A DNA stretch of 57,557 nt from Phycisphaerae bacterium (lineage in GTDB: Bacteria > Planctomycetota > Phycisphaerae > JAJVII01). The notes beneath the pieces were generated by a model. The model did not search any database. It worked only from the letters and a program-made list of their open reading frames with translations, and was not told where the DNA came from. Numbering within the stretch: the stretch's first letter is position 1; every line of letters begins with the position of its first letter. Positions 14,728 through 25,100 of the stretch are shown here, piece by piece. The position numbers were made by a program, and so were the translations under genes. Where the stretch lies: contig JAJVII010000061.1 of the NCBI GenBank assembly GCA_022072085.1, positions 1 to 57,557 of the forward strand, written 5' to 3'.

Positions 14728-17700
14728 AACGCAAGCTGCTCATCTATGCCGTATCTCTCGGCGTGGTCCTGGCCGGTTTCGGCCTGGTGCTCTATAAGTT
14801 CGTTCTCCGCGACGAGAGCGGCAGCAAACGCACAGCCGACTCCGGCGTCAGCGTCTTCAACGGCGCCGACGACGTGAGCAGCGTCAAGGCCTCTCCCTTG
14901 ACCGAAAACGTCGCCATCGGACCGGGCAAGGACATCAACTGGCCCTTCTACGAGACCGACTCCAAGACCGGTCGCTCGCGCAACGTCGGCAGACTCAAGG
15001 CCACCGAGTGCAAGCCCATCCCCGACGAGCAGGGACGCTACAGCGTCACCCAGCCGCGCATCCGGCTGGAGAGCCGCAAGGGCAACCAGATCTACCTGGA
15101 AGCCGACTCGGCCGTCATCGCCGGCAACGCCGGCGCCAAGCCCGGACAGCTCAATCCCAAGCGCGGGCGGCTGCACGGCAACGTCGTCCTGAAGATCGAC
15201 CGCAACACCAGCGACAACAAGGCCCCGATGGACCAGCGGAATGACGACACCATCCGCTTCTTCTTCACCGCCGACGACAACCACGACGGCACGGACGACG
15301 CGGAAGTCGATTTCGATATCCCCGACAACCTGATCCAAAGCGCCGCCCGGTTACGGATGGAGATGAAAGAAGCCGACATGGAAGTGACCGGCATGAGCCT
15401 GCGGTGGGACCCGGTCTCCAAGGTCATCACCCGGCTGCGGCTGAACACCCAGAGCGAACTGGCGTCCGCCGACCCGCTGCCCAAGGCCTGGATGCTCGTC
15501 CGCGCCGGCATGCTCGGCCGTAACGGCGCCGGCTTCGGCCTGGCCGGCCCGCAGCCCGCGCCGGCAGCCGCCCCCGTCCAGACCGTCTCGACGACGCAGA
15601 CGCCGGCCGCCCCGGCGACGACGCCCAAGCCGGCGGCGGCGCCGCGGCCCCAGGACGTTCAAACCTACGTGGCGACCTTTCTCAAGGACGTCCACGTGAT
15701 CCAGGGCTACGACCCCAACGACAAGACCCGCGACGCGCCGGACAGCAAGCCCAGGTTCCCGATGCTCACCTCGGACCGGCAGATCCAGGTCGTGTTCGAT
15801 TTCGCCCAGACTGATGAGGAGAAGGCCGCCGACACGAAGAAGGCCGGCCCGTCCGGCTCGCAGCCGACGGCCATCGGCCAGGCCCCGACCCCGCCGGCCG
15901 CCGCCGTCGCCGCGGGCGTCGATCCCAACGCCATCCGCATCACCTGGGAAGGCATGCTCGACATGATCCCGCTGGACCGCTCGACCGAAGCCGGCCGAAT
16001 CATCACCGGCCAGCGCCGCCAGTTGATCGCCACCGGCAACAACGTCGTGCTCACCCAGCCCGACGGGCAGATGGCTCAGGCCCGCGAGGTCCGATACGAC
16101 ACCGAGACCCAGACAGCCAGGCTGATCGGCAGCGACGCGGCGCCGGCGATCCTGACCCGCGCCGACGGGCAGACGGTCAAGGCCCGCGAGATCGTCTACG
16201 ACCAGCGCAACAACCGGGCCAAGGTCCTCGGCAGCGGCGAGATGATCACCAACGCCGACCGCACCGGCGCCACGGTCAACACGGAAACGATGCCGACGGG
16301 CAATCCCCTGGTGCTCCAGAACGACAAGTCCGTGCTCATCAGTTGGAACCAGCTCGTCGAGATCGAGCTGATGGGTCCGCCGATCCGCCAGGTCGCCGGC
16401 GACGGTCCGACCACCCGTCCGGACAAGGGACCCCTGGGCACCGACCGCGACTACATCCGCATGGCCACCTTCAGCGGCAAGGTCCGCATGATGCAGTTGA
16501 AGCAGTACGAGATCGAGGCCCACAACATCACCGTCTACTTCAAGACGCCCGTCGCCGGCAGCGTCCAGCCCAACCAGATCGACTACGTCGAGGCCCAGGG
16601 CGAGCAGAGCCCGGGCAAGAAGTTCGAGTCCCAGGTCCGCATCCGGATGCTCCGCGAGACCCAGCAGAGCGACATCCTCTGCGACCGCCTGACGCTGAAC
16701 ATGAAGCTCATGCCCGACGGCACGACCGCCCCGGACAAGGCCATCGCCACCGGCAACGTGAAGGCCAACCAGAGCGGCGCGATCATCGAGGCCGAGCGCA
16801 TGGAGCTCAGCTTCGAGCGCATCGCGCCCGAGCCCGACGAGGGCAGCCGCACTGACCTGGGCAGCCAGTACCGCCCGGTCGAGGCCCGGGCCTTCGGCAA
16901 GCACGTGGTCATCCGCGACCCCAAGCGGCAACTGATGGCCACCGGCGACCACGTCTACAGCCTGGTCGGCAGCAACAAGCTGACCCTCCACGGCCAGCCG
17001 GCTGAGATCGACATGGCCGGCCGACGCCTCACCGGCGCCCTGATCGAGCTGAGCGAGGAGAACCAGTCGCTCCGCGTCGTCGGCGCCGGCACGCTGGCGT
17101 TCGTCTCGGAGCGCGACCTGACCGGCGGGCCGCTGGACAAGCCCGTGCCCGTCACCGCCGACTGGAAGCTGGGCATGAGCTACGCCGGCGACACCGCCGA
17201 GCTGCGCGGCGACGTGCGGGCCGTCTCGGGCACGTCGCGGATCGAAGCCGACATCCTCCGCATCGGGTTCCAGGACAAACCGCCGCCGGACAAGGTCCGC
17301 GGACCGGCCCCGCCGGCGACCGGCGCCGCGGCTGCCGTTTCCTCCATGGCCATGGGCGCCCCGACCACCCAGCCCGCCGACTCCGCCCCCGAGGCGCAGT
17401 TGGCCGGCCGCGTGGCTGACGACGCCTCCGGGTCCGGTCCGACCACCAGGCCCGACAATCCGGACCTTACGCCTGCTGACCGCATGGTCGCCCAGCTCTC
17501 GACCAAGCAGCTCAAGAACGTCGCCGCCGAACGCAACGTCGTCGTCGTGACTTCCCAGACCGACCCCAAGGACGGCCGGCTGCTCACCCGCATGCGGATC
17601 GAGGCCGAACAGCTCCTCTTCGACGCCGCGACCGGGCAGGTCGACGCCAACGGGCGAGGCCGACTTTCGATCGAGGACTACCGTCCGCCGGACAAGGCCC

Positions 17701-18284
17701 CCGCCGAGAAGGCCGAACCCGCTGCGGCCCCGCTGGGCGGGGACGCCCAGGCCGCCCGCCCCAGCCAGACCGTCTTCGCCTGGGCCCGGACGATGCGATT
17801 CGCCCCCGAGCAACTGCTGGCCAGCTTCGCCGGCAGCGTGGTGATGGCCTACCGCGGGCCCAAGGGCCTGAACGTGGACGAGCGTGGGGGAATCCAGGTG
17901 CTTCATGACGTGCCGGTCACGCGGCTGACCAGTGACACGCTGTTGATCGAGTTCGTCGGCCAGCCGAAGTCGGCGGACACGCCGAGCGGCGGTCTGACGG
18001 CCCAGTCCGGACGCATCCGTGATATCAAGAACGTTACCGCCAACGGGCAGGTCGGCCTGCAGGAGGGCGGGCGGTCGATGTTCGGCCAGCAGCTCGTCTT
18101 CGACCGGGTCGGCGACACGATCACCGTCAAGGGCAATCGCACCCAGCGGGCCCATCTCTACGACACCGGCGCCGCCGGGTCGGCCCTCCAGGACGTCACC
18201 GCGTCGACCATCCTGTGGAACCGCAAGACCAACGAAATCCGCACCCAAGACTCCACCTTCAGCGGATCAGGCCCCAACGGCTGA
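14724..18284 (+). CDS. Giant LptC/OstA (LptA)-like LPS-transport bridge protein
   Basis: 1186 residues with one N-terminal membrane span (about 5-27), so the rest lies in the periplasm. The first 250 residues correspond in position and style to LptC (RLKATECKPIP..., then LYLEAD-type strands). The remainder has repeated OstA/LptA-like strand pairs: LIATGNNVVLTQPDGQMAQAREVRYD, YEIEAHNITVYFKT, AIATGNVKANQSGAIIEAERMEL, LMATGDHVYSLVGSNKLTLHG, RIEADILRIGF and NVTANGQVGLQEGGRSMFGQQLVFD. Ala/Pro/Thr-rich linkers separate some blocks (around 275-310 and 860-915). LptA is normally about 185 residues and LptC about 190. In E. coli lptC and lptA are separate genes directly after kdsC; here one chain occupies that place. 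I infer a whole inner-to-outer membrane LPS bridge in one protein. lptB is not adjacent. Confidence 0.8.
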   Translation: MKRKLLIYAVSLGVVLAGFGLVLYKFVLRDESGSKRTADSGVSVFNGADDVSSVKASPLTENVAIGPGKDINWPFYETDSKTGRSRNVGRLKATECKPIPDEQGRYSVTQPRIRLESRKGNQIYLEADSAVIAGNAGAKPGQLNPKRGRLHGNVVLKIDRNTSDNKAPMDQRNDDTIRFFFTADDNHDGTDDAEVDFDIPDNLIQSAARLRMEMKEADMEVTGMSLRWDPVSKVITRLRLNTQSELASADPLPKAWMLVRAGMLGRNGAGFGLAGPQPAPAAAPVQTVSTTQTPAAPATTPKPAAAPRPQDVQTYVATFLKDVHVIQGYDPNDKTRDAPDSKPRFPMLTSDRQIQVVFDFAQTDEEKAADTKKAGPSGSQPTAIGQAPTPPAAAVAAGVDPNAIRITWEGMLDMIPLDRSTEAGRIITGQRRQLIATGNNVVLTQPDGQMAQAREVRYDTETQTARLIGSDAAPAILTRADGQTVKAREIVYDQRNNRAKVLGSGEMITNADRTGATVNTETMPTGNPLVLQNDKSVLISWNQLVEIELMGPPIRQVAGDGPTTRPDKGPLGTDRDYIRMATFSGKVRMMQLKQYEIEAHNITVYFKTPVAGSVQPNQIDYVEAQGEQSPGKKFESQVRIRMLRETQQSDILCDRLTLNMKLMPDGTTAPDKAIATGNVKANQSGAIIEAERMELSFERIAPEPDEGSRTDLGSQYRPVEARAFGKHVVIRDPKRQLMATGDHVYSLVGSNKLTLHGQPAEIDMAGRRLTGALIELSEENQSLRVVGAGTLAFVSERDLTGGPLDKPVPVTADWKLGMSYAGDTAELRGDVRAVSGTSRIEADILRIGFQDKPPPDKVRGPAPPATGAAAAVSSMAMGAPTTQPADSAPEAQLAGRVADDASGSGPTTRPDNPDLTPADRMVAQLSTKQLKNVAAERNVVVVTSQTDPKDGRLLTRMRIEAEQLLFDAATGQVDANGRGRLSIEDYRPPDKAPAEKAEPAAAPLGGDAQAARPSQTVFAWARTMRFAPEQLLASFAGSVVMAYRGPKGLNVDERGGIQVLHDVPVTRLTSDTLLIEFVGQPKSADTPSGGLTAQSGRIRDIKNVTANGQVGLQEGGRSMFGQQLVFDRVGDTITVKGNRTQRAHLYDTGAAGSALQDVTASTILWNRKTNEIRTQDSTFSGSGPNG

Positions 18285-18398
18285 TACCGATCCCTGCTTC
18301 CCTTCAAAATCTATCTGGATTGCCACGCGGGTCGCGACGGGCACGGGAATCTACATGGCAACGGTAGGAACGACGGGCGGGACGGTCGAGGCGGGGCG

Positions 18399-18800
18399 TC
18401 AGTCCGAATCAGCCCGATCGGCGATCGATTCGCGGGCCCGGGCGAGGTTGGACGCGATCAGGTCGTCGCCCGGTGCCAGCGTCAGGGCCTCTTCCCAGAT
18501 CCGGATCGCCTCCTGCTGCCGCCCGCCCAGCATGTGAGCGTAGGCCAGGTTGTTCAGCAAGTCGGCGTTGGGGCCGCAACGCTCGTTCAGCGCCGCCAGG
18601 ATGATGCAGACCTGCTCGCTCTGGCCTACCGTCAACAGCAGGGCCGCGGTGTTGACGACCTTCTCGACGATCTCGGGGCTCAGCCGGTCCGGCCGCCTCT
18701 CATCCCGCAGGCCGCGCAGCGCATCCTGAAGGTCCGACGGGCTGCCGCCCACCAGGGCCTCCAGAAGCTGGTCAAGCTTGTGGAACTCGGTGGAAGTCAT
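18399..18800 (-). CDS. Small TPR-repeat protein
   Basis: 133 residues from the ATG at 18800, with GGGGAGGAAAGG immediately upstream; the frame stays open further out but without another good start. The C-terminal half has tetratricopeptide helices: NADLLNNLAYAHMLGGRQQEAIRIWEEALTLAPGDDLIASNLARARES fits the TPR pattern of small and large residues well. The N-terminal 60 residues are helical (HKLDQLLEALVGGSPSDLQDALRGL). There is no signal peptide, so it is probably a cytoplasmic adaptor. It is convergent with the LptC/OstA gene (115-base gap), with no clear terminator between. Partner unknown. Confidence 0.82.
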   Translation of the reverse strand: MTSTEFHKLDQLLEALVGGSPSDLQDALRGLRDERRPDRLSPEIVEKVVNTAALLLTVGQSEQVCIILAALNERCGPNADLLNNLAYAHMLGGRQQEAIRIWEEALTLAPGDDLIASNLARARESIADRADSD

Positions 18801-19125
18801 CTGCCTTTCCTCCCCGCCCCTGAATGCGTCGTCGGACCAGGCCCGACGGCAATGCCGGGAGCCGCAACAGCTGCAACTGCTTAACGTGGGGAGAAGATTG
18901 CCGGAACAACCCGATACCGCATCCGAGCGGTTCCGTACAGCGGCTGGGGAGCAACACAATCAGCGGTCCCCTCCGCCGACACGGTACGGCGCGCTTCATC
19001 CATCCCGGACAACCGGGCTGCGCCTGCCCGGCCTGGCCGCCGACTGCAGCGGTTGAGTGTCGGCAGCCGACCCATCCCGTCCCGGCGCGTCCGCAACAAC
19101 CGGGACTCTCTGCATCTATTGTAGC
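18801..19125. other. Intergenic stretch with no recognisable gene
   Basis: 325 bases between the TPR gene and the double-kinase gene, both on the minus strand. No reading frame here has a family-like sequence. A short hairpin CCCGG-ACAA-CCGGG (about 19005-19018) has no T-run. It presumably holds the leader of the TPR gene. I see nothing else in it. Confidence 0.6.
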
Positions 19126-20958
19126 TCAAGGTCCAGTGTGAGGCAAACGACCCAACGCCGGGGCCTGCCCTTCGCGATCGCCCCGTGCGCGGCGGCGGTT
19201 CAGCGTCATCCGCCGAACCGCCTCCCACGACTTCTTCCAGTCCCCCTGCCCGCCCAGGTAGTTCTTGAGCACCCGCAGCCGGTCGGTCCGCGTCAGCGAC
19301 ACGACCCCCCACAACCCGTCGTTCAACCGCACCAGCGGGCGGAACAGGTCCAGGCGCCCCGGCCTCACGCCGTCCAGGTCGATGAAGACGATGCGGTTCT
19401 CCCCCGTGCGCGGATCGAGCTGGACGAGGATGTTGGGCGCCTTCATATCGCGCTGCACCCAGCCGGCCTCGTGCATGCGGGCGATGACCGACCCGATCTG
19501 CCGGGCCAGCGACTGCCGCAGCCGCGTCCGCAGCTCTTCCTCCAGCAGGGCCAGCCGCACCATCGTGAACCGCTCGAGGTGCGTCGACTCGGGGATCGCC
19601 TCGGTGATCAGGATCGACTCGATCAGCAGCCGCCCGACGCGGCGCTCCAGGCAGGCCAGCGGCAGCGCCGTCGGGATATCCCGCGCCAGCAACTGGTGGC
19701 CGAGCTTGAAGGTCCGCCGCGCGCGGCTCATGCGGAACAGGTCCGCCACCACCGCCAGCCGCCGGCGCCAGGCGTAGTGCTTGACGAACACTTCGATGCG
19801 ATGCGGGCCGACCTGGAGCAGCCGCCGCGAGACGATGCCGTTCTCGGAATACTTGACGACCTCTTCGCCCGGGCCGACGTGCGGGCTGATCAGCGCAGCC
19901 GGGTCCGACAGCGCCTTGGCCCAGTCGGCTTCGGTGAACGTCAGCCCGCTGGCCACGGACCGTTCCACCGCCCGGCGCCGCCGCAGGAATACGTGCCCCT
20001 CCCACTTGCCGGCGACCCGCAGCGGCGCGAAGTAGCGGTTGTGCCGCAGGATGGACCGGTCGCGCGATCGCAGCAGCCCGGCCGCGTGCCGGTCCGCCGC
20101 CTGGCTGACCGCGTCCAGGAACGCCGACGCCGCCTCTTCGTCGGTCGCATCGACCAGTCGGGCGCCACCCAGCTCCAGGTACATCCGAAGCATCCTGGCC
20201 AGTTGCTCGTCGCCGGCCCATCCGCGCAGTCCCGCGACCATCATCGCCAGGTTGCGGATCACCGCGCCCCGCCGGAGCCGGCGCGGGCGCATCCGCCCGG
20301 GGATCATCGCCTTGTGAAGGTCCAGCAGCCAGAGCCTGGGCTCGCCCGCCTCGTCCCCGCGACGGCAGAGCACGTTGCCCGCGTGCAGATCCTGGTGCAG
20401 CACGCCGGCCGCGTGCGTCGACACCAGCAGCCGGGCCAGCGCCGCGCCCAGGGCGCCGTTCCAGCCGGCCCGGTCCAGGTAGTCGTCCAGGTCCTCAGCC
20501 GGCAGACAGCTCTCGGTCAGCAGGTAGCTGACCCCCGGGCCCACGCCGAACGCCAGCAGCGGCGGCACCGACACGCCGGCCAGCTCCGCGTGGCGGGTGT
20601 GCTTCCATTCGGTCCGGGCAGCCGGCCCGCGCAGCAGGCGCTTCATCCGGCCCTCGGGCGTGGACTCGTTGTACGCCTTGATGAAGCACCCCGTCGGCCC
20701 GCCTTCGATCGCGGCCGTGAAGCGGTATATCTGCCTGAGCGGGTTCTCCTTGATCGGCGACACCGCCAGCTCCAGCGGACGGGCCCATTCGCGACGCGGG
20801 CTGCGCAGGACGCGAGCGCCCAGCGGCGTCGCCAGCCAGCGGACGGAATCAATCTGCAATTCGTGCAGGTCGCCGCCGGCAGGGACCGGGCCGGGCGAAG
20901 CCGGCTCAGCCGGCGCGTCACGCGTGTCAGGTTCGGTCTGGCTCAACAGGTCGCTCAC
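19126..20958 (-). CDS. Tandem WaaP/Kdo-kinase-family protein (two kinase domains)
   Basis: 610 residues, about twice the size of a single LPS kinase. Domain 1 (about 70-260) has the ATP-binding Lys94 in CFIKAY, catalytic HQDLHAGN at 188-195 and the metal-binding Asp213 in LLDLHK. Domain 2 (about 370-590) has Lys393 in VFVKHY, catalytic RDMKAPN at 503-509 and Asp527 in FIDLDG. Both sets of catalytic residues are present, so both halves may be active. Enzymes of this family (WaaP, KdkA) use ATP to phosphorylate heptose or Kdo of the LPS core on the cytoplasmic face. No membrane span. Its position near kdsD, kdsC and the LPS-bridge gene supports an LPS role, but which sugar each domain would modify is unknown. 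It is divergent from the creatininase gene. Confidence 0.85.
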   Translation of the reverse strand: MSDLLSQTEPDTRDAPAEPASPGPVPAGGDLHELQIDSVRWLATPLGARVLRSPRREWARPLELAVSPIKENPLRQIYRFTAAIEGGPTGCFIKAYNESTPEGRMKRLLRGPAARTEWKHTRHAELAGVSVPPLLAFGVGPGVSYLLTESCLPAEDLDDYLDRAGWNGALGAALARLLVSTHAAGVLHQDLHAGNVLCRRGDEAGEPRLWLLDLHKAMIPGRMRPRRLRRGAVIRNLAMMVAGLRGWAGDEQLARMLRMYLELGGARLVDATDEEAASAFLDAVSQAADRHAAGLLRSRDRSILRHNRYFAPLRVAGKWEGHVFLRRRRAVERSVASGLTFTEADWAKALSDPAALISPHVGPGEEVVKYSENGIVSRRLLQVGPHRIEVFVKHYAWRRRLAVVADLFRMSRARRTFKLGHQLLARDIPTALPLACLERRVGRLLIESILITEAIPESTHLERFTMVRLALLEEELRTRLRQSLARQIGSVIARMHEAGWVQRDMKAPNILVQLDPRTGENRIVFIDLDGVRPGRLDLFRPLVRLNDGLWGVVSLTRTDRLRVLKNYLGGQGDWKKSWEAVRRMTLNRRRARGDREGQAPALGRLPHTGP

Positions 20959-21083
20959 GGGCGGCTATTGTAACATCCTGACCTCTCGGGTGCGACCGTC
21001 GGCCGGCCGGCTCGCTGCTTGCAAACATCCCGTCCATGGGCCATCATGGAGCCGAATCCCCCCAAGCCTCGCTGGAGCCGACC

Positions 21084-21899
21084 ATGAGCCGCAACGAACC
21101 GAAGGTGCGCTGGGAAGAGCTGACGGCCCCGGAACTGGTCGAGGTCGCCCGGACCACCGGCGGGGTCTGCCTGCTGCCGATCGGCTGCCTGGAAAAGCAC
21201 GCCAACCACCTGCCGCTGGGGACCGACTCGATCATCGCCCACGAGCTGGCGATCGCCGCCGCCCGTATCGAGCCAGCCGTCGTGCTGCCGCCGCAGGACA
21301 TCATGGGCGTGGTCAACGAAATCAAGGCCCACCCGGGCAGCATCTCGCTGCCGTCGGCGCTGCTGTTCCAGATCTGGGAGGCGGTCTGCGACGAGATCAG
21401 CCGAAACGGCTTTCACAAGATCGTGATCGTCAACGGCCACGGGGGCAACCGCTTCCTGCTGGGCCAGTTCATCTGCGAGTGCATGGACCGCCGCAAGGAC
21501 TACGCGCTCTACTGGCCGCGTTCGCTGGACGACGCGAAGTTCCGCGACGCACTGATGGAGAGTGACTACGAGGCCCACGCCGGCGAGCTGGAGACGTCGA
21601 TCATGATGCATCTTCGGCCGCACGCCTGCCGGCCGGACGCGATCGGCCAGCTCGACGGCCGCCCGAAGAAGAACTTCGACCTCGGCGGCGACACCTACAC
21701 GTCCGCCGACTGGTACATCCTGCACCCCGAACACTACGCCGGCGACGCCAGAACCGCGTCAGCCGACAAGGGGCGCCGGCTTTTCGAACACCGCGCCGGC
21801 AACCTGGCGAAGGTGATCGCTAACATCCGATCGGACGCCCGCGTCGGCGAGATGCTGGCGCAGTTCTACGACCAGGCCCAGTCCTGGCGCAATCCGTAA
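21084..21899 (+). CDS. Creatininase-family metal-dependent amidohydrolase
   Basis: 271 residues from the ATG at 21084; an in-frame ATG 16 codons earlier is possible. The metal-ligand set of the family is visible: Glu37, His39 and Asp48 in IGCLEKHANHLPLGTD, His119 in IVNGHGGN, and Glu168 in HAGELETS. These bind two zinc or manganese ions. Known members hydrolyse creatinine, the pyrroloquinoline precursor in mycofactocin-type pathways (MftE) or FAPy pyrimidines (ArfB); the family is too diverse to name the substrate here. There is no signal peptide, so it is cytoplasmic. The gene stands alone between the divergent kinase gene and the glucan synthase. Confidence 0.88.
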   Translation: MSRNEPKVRWEELTAPELVEVARTTGGVCLLPIGCLEKHANHLPLGTDSIIAHELAIAAARIEPAVVLPPQDIMGVVNEIKAHPGSISLPSALLFQIWEAVCDEISRNGFHKIVIVNGHGGNRFLLGQFICECMDRRKDYALYWPRSLDDAKFRDALMESDYEAHAGELETSIMMHLRPHACRPDAIGQLDGRPKKNFDLGGDTYTSADWYILHPEHYAGDARTASADKGRRLFEHRAGNLAKVIANIRSDARVGEMLAQFYDQAQSWRNP

Positions 21900-21952
21900 G
21901 CGCGTGCAGGTCTTCATACGCGCTCCAAGGCCTCGCCGCAACCGGCCCGCGC

Positions 21953-21981
21953 GGGACATCGGCCGCCCGATGGGCTATGAT
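21953..21981 (+). promoter_or_regulatory. Candidate promoter for the glucan synthase gene
   Basis: GGGACA (21953-21958) and TATGAT (21976-21981) with 17-base spacing, about 140 bases before the glucan synthase ATG. The -10 box is good (five of six); the -35 box is weak (four of six). Confidence 0.3.
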
Positions 21982-22122
21982 TTTGCGGGTCCGCCGGGTG
22001 ACCGGCCCAGTCAGGCACATTCCGCTTTGATCGTCCGCCCGGCCCGGGCGCGGCGCCGGGACGCGGGACACTGTCGGCTGATCTCGAAACGACATCCAGA
22101 AACCGGAGATTGAGACAGTCCG

Positions 22123-25100
22123 ATGAGCGAACCGGGAATCCTCCTCTGTTTCTATGCCAACCGCGAGGACGCCGACGAGGCGATCCGCCAGTTGCGACGC
22201 AAACGATTCCGCCGGGCCGCACTGATTGGCAGCTCGGCCGACGGCAAGCTGAGCATTGACCAGATCACCGCCCGGCACGGCGCTCTGTGGGGCGTGATCG
22301 CCGGGCTGCTGATCGGCCCGGCCGTCGGCCTGGTGTGGATGGACCTGGAGCATCTTTTCCTTCACCTGATGGGCCTGCTGGTCCTGGTCCTGCCCGGCCT
22401 GGTCGGACTGATCGGCGGCTGGCTCTTCGTGCGGCTGCTCAACCCCGGCGTCTACGACTCCATCCTCCAGAAATACGCCAGGTGGCTGGTCGCCGAGGAA
22501 ACCGTCCTGATCGTGCAGGCGACCGCCGAGTCGATGGGCCAAGCCATCGCCCTGATCCGCACGATGGGCGACACGCAGCCGACCGTCTTCGCGCTGCACC
22601 CCGAACGGGTCGCCCACGACGCCGGATGGGCAGCCGCCCCGTCGCACGGCGAGCCGCTCACCCCGCCGCGTCTGCGCGAGCACGCCCGTCGGCTGGCCGA
22701 CACCCACCAGGTCGGCCCGGACATCCGCCCGTCCGAGGAGCCCCTGCTCCGCCTGCTCAACGACTGCGAGAAGACCATCGAGTCGGTGCGGCGCGAGTTG
22801 GCCGAGGCGTCGCGGCTGGAGCAGTCGATCAGCCCGTCCGCCGAGTGGATTCTCGATAACGCCTACATTGTCCAGGGCCAGATCGCCGACGTACGCAAGA
22901 ACCTGCCGCGGCGGTTCTATCACGAGCTGCCCGTTCTGTCGGCTGACCCGCACCAGGGCCACCCGCGGATCTACAGCCTGGCCAGTGAACTGATCGTGCA
23001 GACCGACGCCCGGCTGGACCGGACGAACATCACCGAGTTCCTCGAGTCCTACCAAGCCGGCGCGCCGCTGACGATGGGCGAGCTGTGGGCCGTCCCGCTG
23101 ATGCTGCGGATCGCCCTCATCGACGCCCTCCGCGGGCTGGCCGAGGAGGTCGACCGCCGCCTGCGGCAGCGCGAGTTCGCCGACTTCTGGGCCCACCGCC
23201 TGCTGGCCGCCGCCCGCCGCGACCCCAACCAGCTCCTGTTCATCCTGGCCGAGTTGGCCCGCGAGCAGTCCGCGCCCGGCGGCTACTTCGCCTTCCAGCT
23301 CACCGGCCACCTCTACGACGAGGAGGCCGCCCTGGTCCCGGTGCAGAGCTGGCTGGAGCGGAAGCTCGGCGCCCCGCTGGCGGAGATCATCAGCGACGAG
23401 CAGAGCCGCCAGGCGGCCGACCAGGTCTCCATCGCCAACGCAATCACCAGCCTTCGCAGGCTGACGCTGCTGGACTGGCGGGATATCTTCGAGAGCCAGA
23501 GCCGCGTCGAAGCCATCCTGCGCGACGACCCGCCGCGGGTCTACGCGCGAATGGACTTCGCGACGCGCGACCTCTACCGCCACGCCGTCGAGCAGATCGC
23601 CCGCGGCTCGGGCGCCGACGAGCGCGAGGTCGCCGGCGCCGCAATCGAGCTATGCCGCCACGACGCCGGCCAGGCAGACCCGCCGGGCGATCCCCGGCCG
23701 CGACACGTCGGCTACTGGCTTATCGACGAGGGCCGCCCGACGCTGGTCGCGCGCATGAGCGGCCGCGAGTCGTCGCGCCGGCGCGCCCTCCAGTGGGTCG
23801 ACCGGCATCACACGGCCATCTACCTCGGGGCGGTCGCGGTGCTGTCGGCGGCGGCGCTGTTGGCGGCCTTGCTGCTGGAGGCCGCTCAGCGGGCCTATTG
23901 GTGGAACCTGGCGTTGCTGGCGGCGGCAGGCCTGCTGCCGGCAACGGAGGTCTCCGTGCAGTTCGTCAACTACCTCATCACCCGCCTGCTGCCGCCGCGC
24001 CCGCTGCCCAAGATGGACTTCCAGGCCCGGGGCCTGCCCGACGAGTTCCGCTCGCTCGTCGTCGTGCCCATGATGCTGCTGACGCCCGACAACATCCGCG
24101 CCGAAGCCGAGAAGCTGGAAATCCGCTACCTGGCCAACCCCGACCCCAACCTGCTCTACGGGCTGCTCAGCGACTTCGCCGACGCCGACGAGCCCACGAC
24201 GCCGCGCGACGAACCGTTGCTGAAGCTGGCCCGCGAGCGGATGGAGGACCTGAACAGCCGCTACGCAACCAACCGCTTCTTCCTCTTCCACCGCCCGCGC
24301 GAGTGGGCCGAGTCGGAAAGACGCTACATCGGCTGGGAACGCAAGCGCGGCAAGCTCGAAGAACTCAACGGCCTGCTCAACGGCGAACCCGGCCGCCGAA
24401 AACGGGACGACCTGATCCACGTCGGCGAACCGAGCCTGCTGACCGACGTGCGCTTCGTTATCACCCTGGACAGCGACACGCAACTGCCGCGCGATACGGC
24501 CCGCCGCATGGTCGAGACGCTGGCCCACCCGCTGAACCAGCCGAGGCTGAGCGAAGACCGCGCCCGCGTCGTCGGCGGATACACGATCATCCAGCCGCGG
24601 GTGAGCACGTCGCTGCCCAGCGCGACGGCGACGCGGTTCAGCCGCCTGTTCACCGACCCGATCGGCACGGACCCGTACACCAAGGCCGTCTCGGACGTCT
24701 ACCAGGACCTCGCCGGTGAAGGGACCTATCACGGCAAGGGCATCTACGACCCGCGGGTGTTCCACGAGATGCTCACCGGCCGATTCCCCGAGCAGCGGCT
24801 GCTCAGCCACGACCTGATCGAAGGCGCCCACGTCCGGACCGCGCTGGCTACCGACATCGAGCTGTTCGACGACTTCCCGTCGGACTACTTCTCCTGGACG
24901 GCCCGCAATCACCGCTGGATCCGCGGCGACTGGCAGATCGCCCCCTGGGCCCTGCCGCGCGTGCCCGACGGGCGCATCGGCAGCGCCGCCAACCCGCTCA
25001 CGCCGCTCAACCGCTGGAAGGTGCTCGACAACCTCCGCCGCTCGCTGACGCCGGCGGCCATGCTGCTGTTCCTGACGCTGGCCTGGCTGCTCGCGCCGCG

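Noticed and set aside
15351-18248. 965-residue open frame antisense to the LptC/OstA gene
   Set aside because: Low-complexity Gly/Val/Asp-rich shadow without recognisable motifs; the opposite strand has coupled starts with kdsC and family-like repeats.
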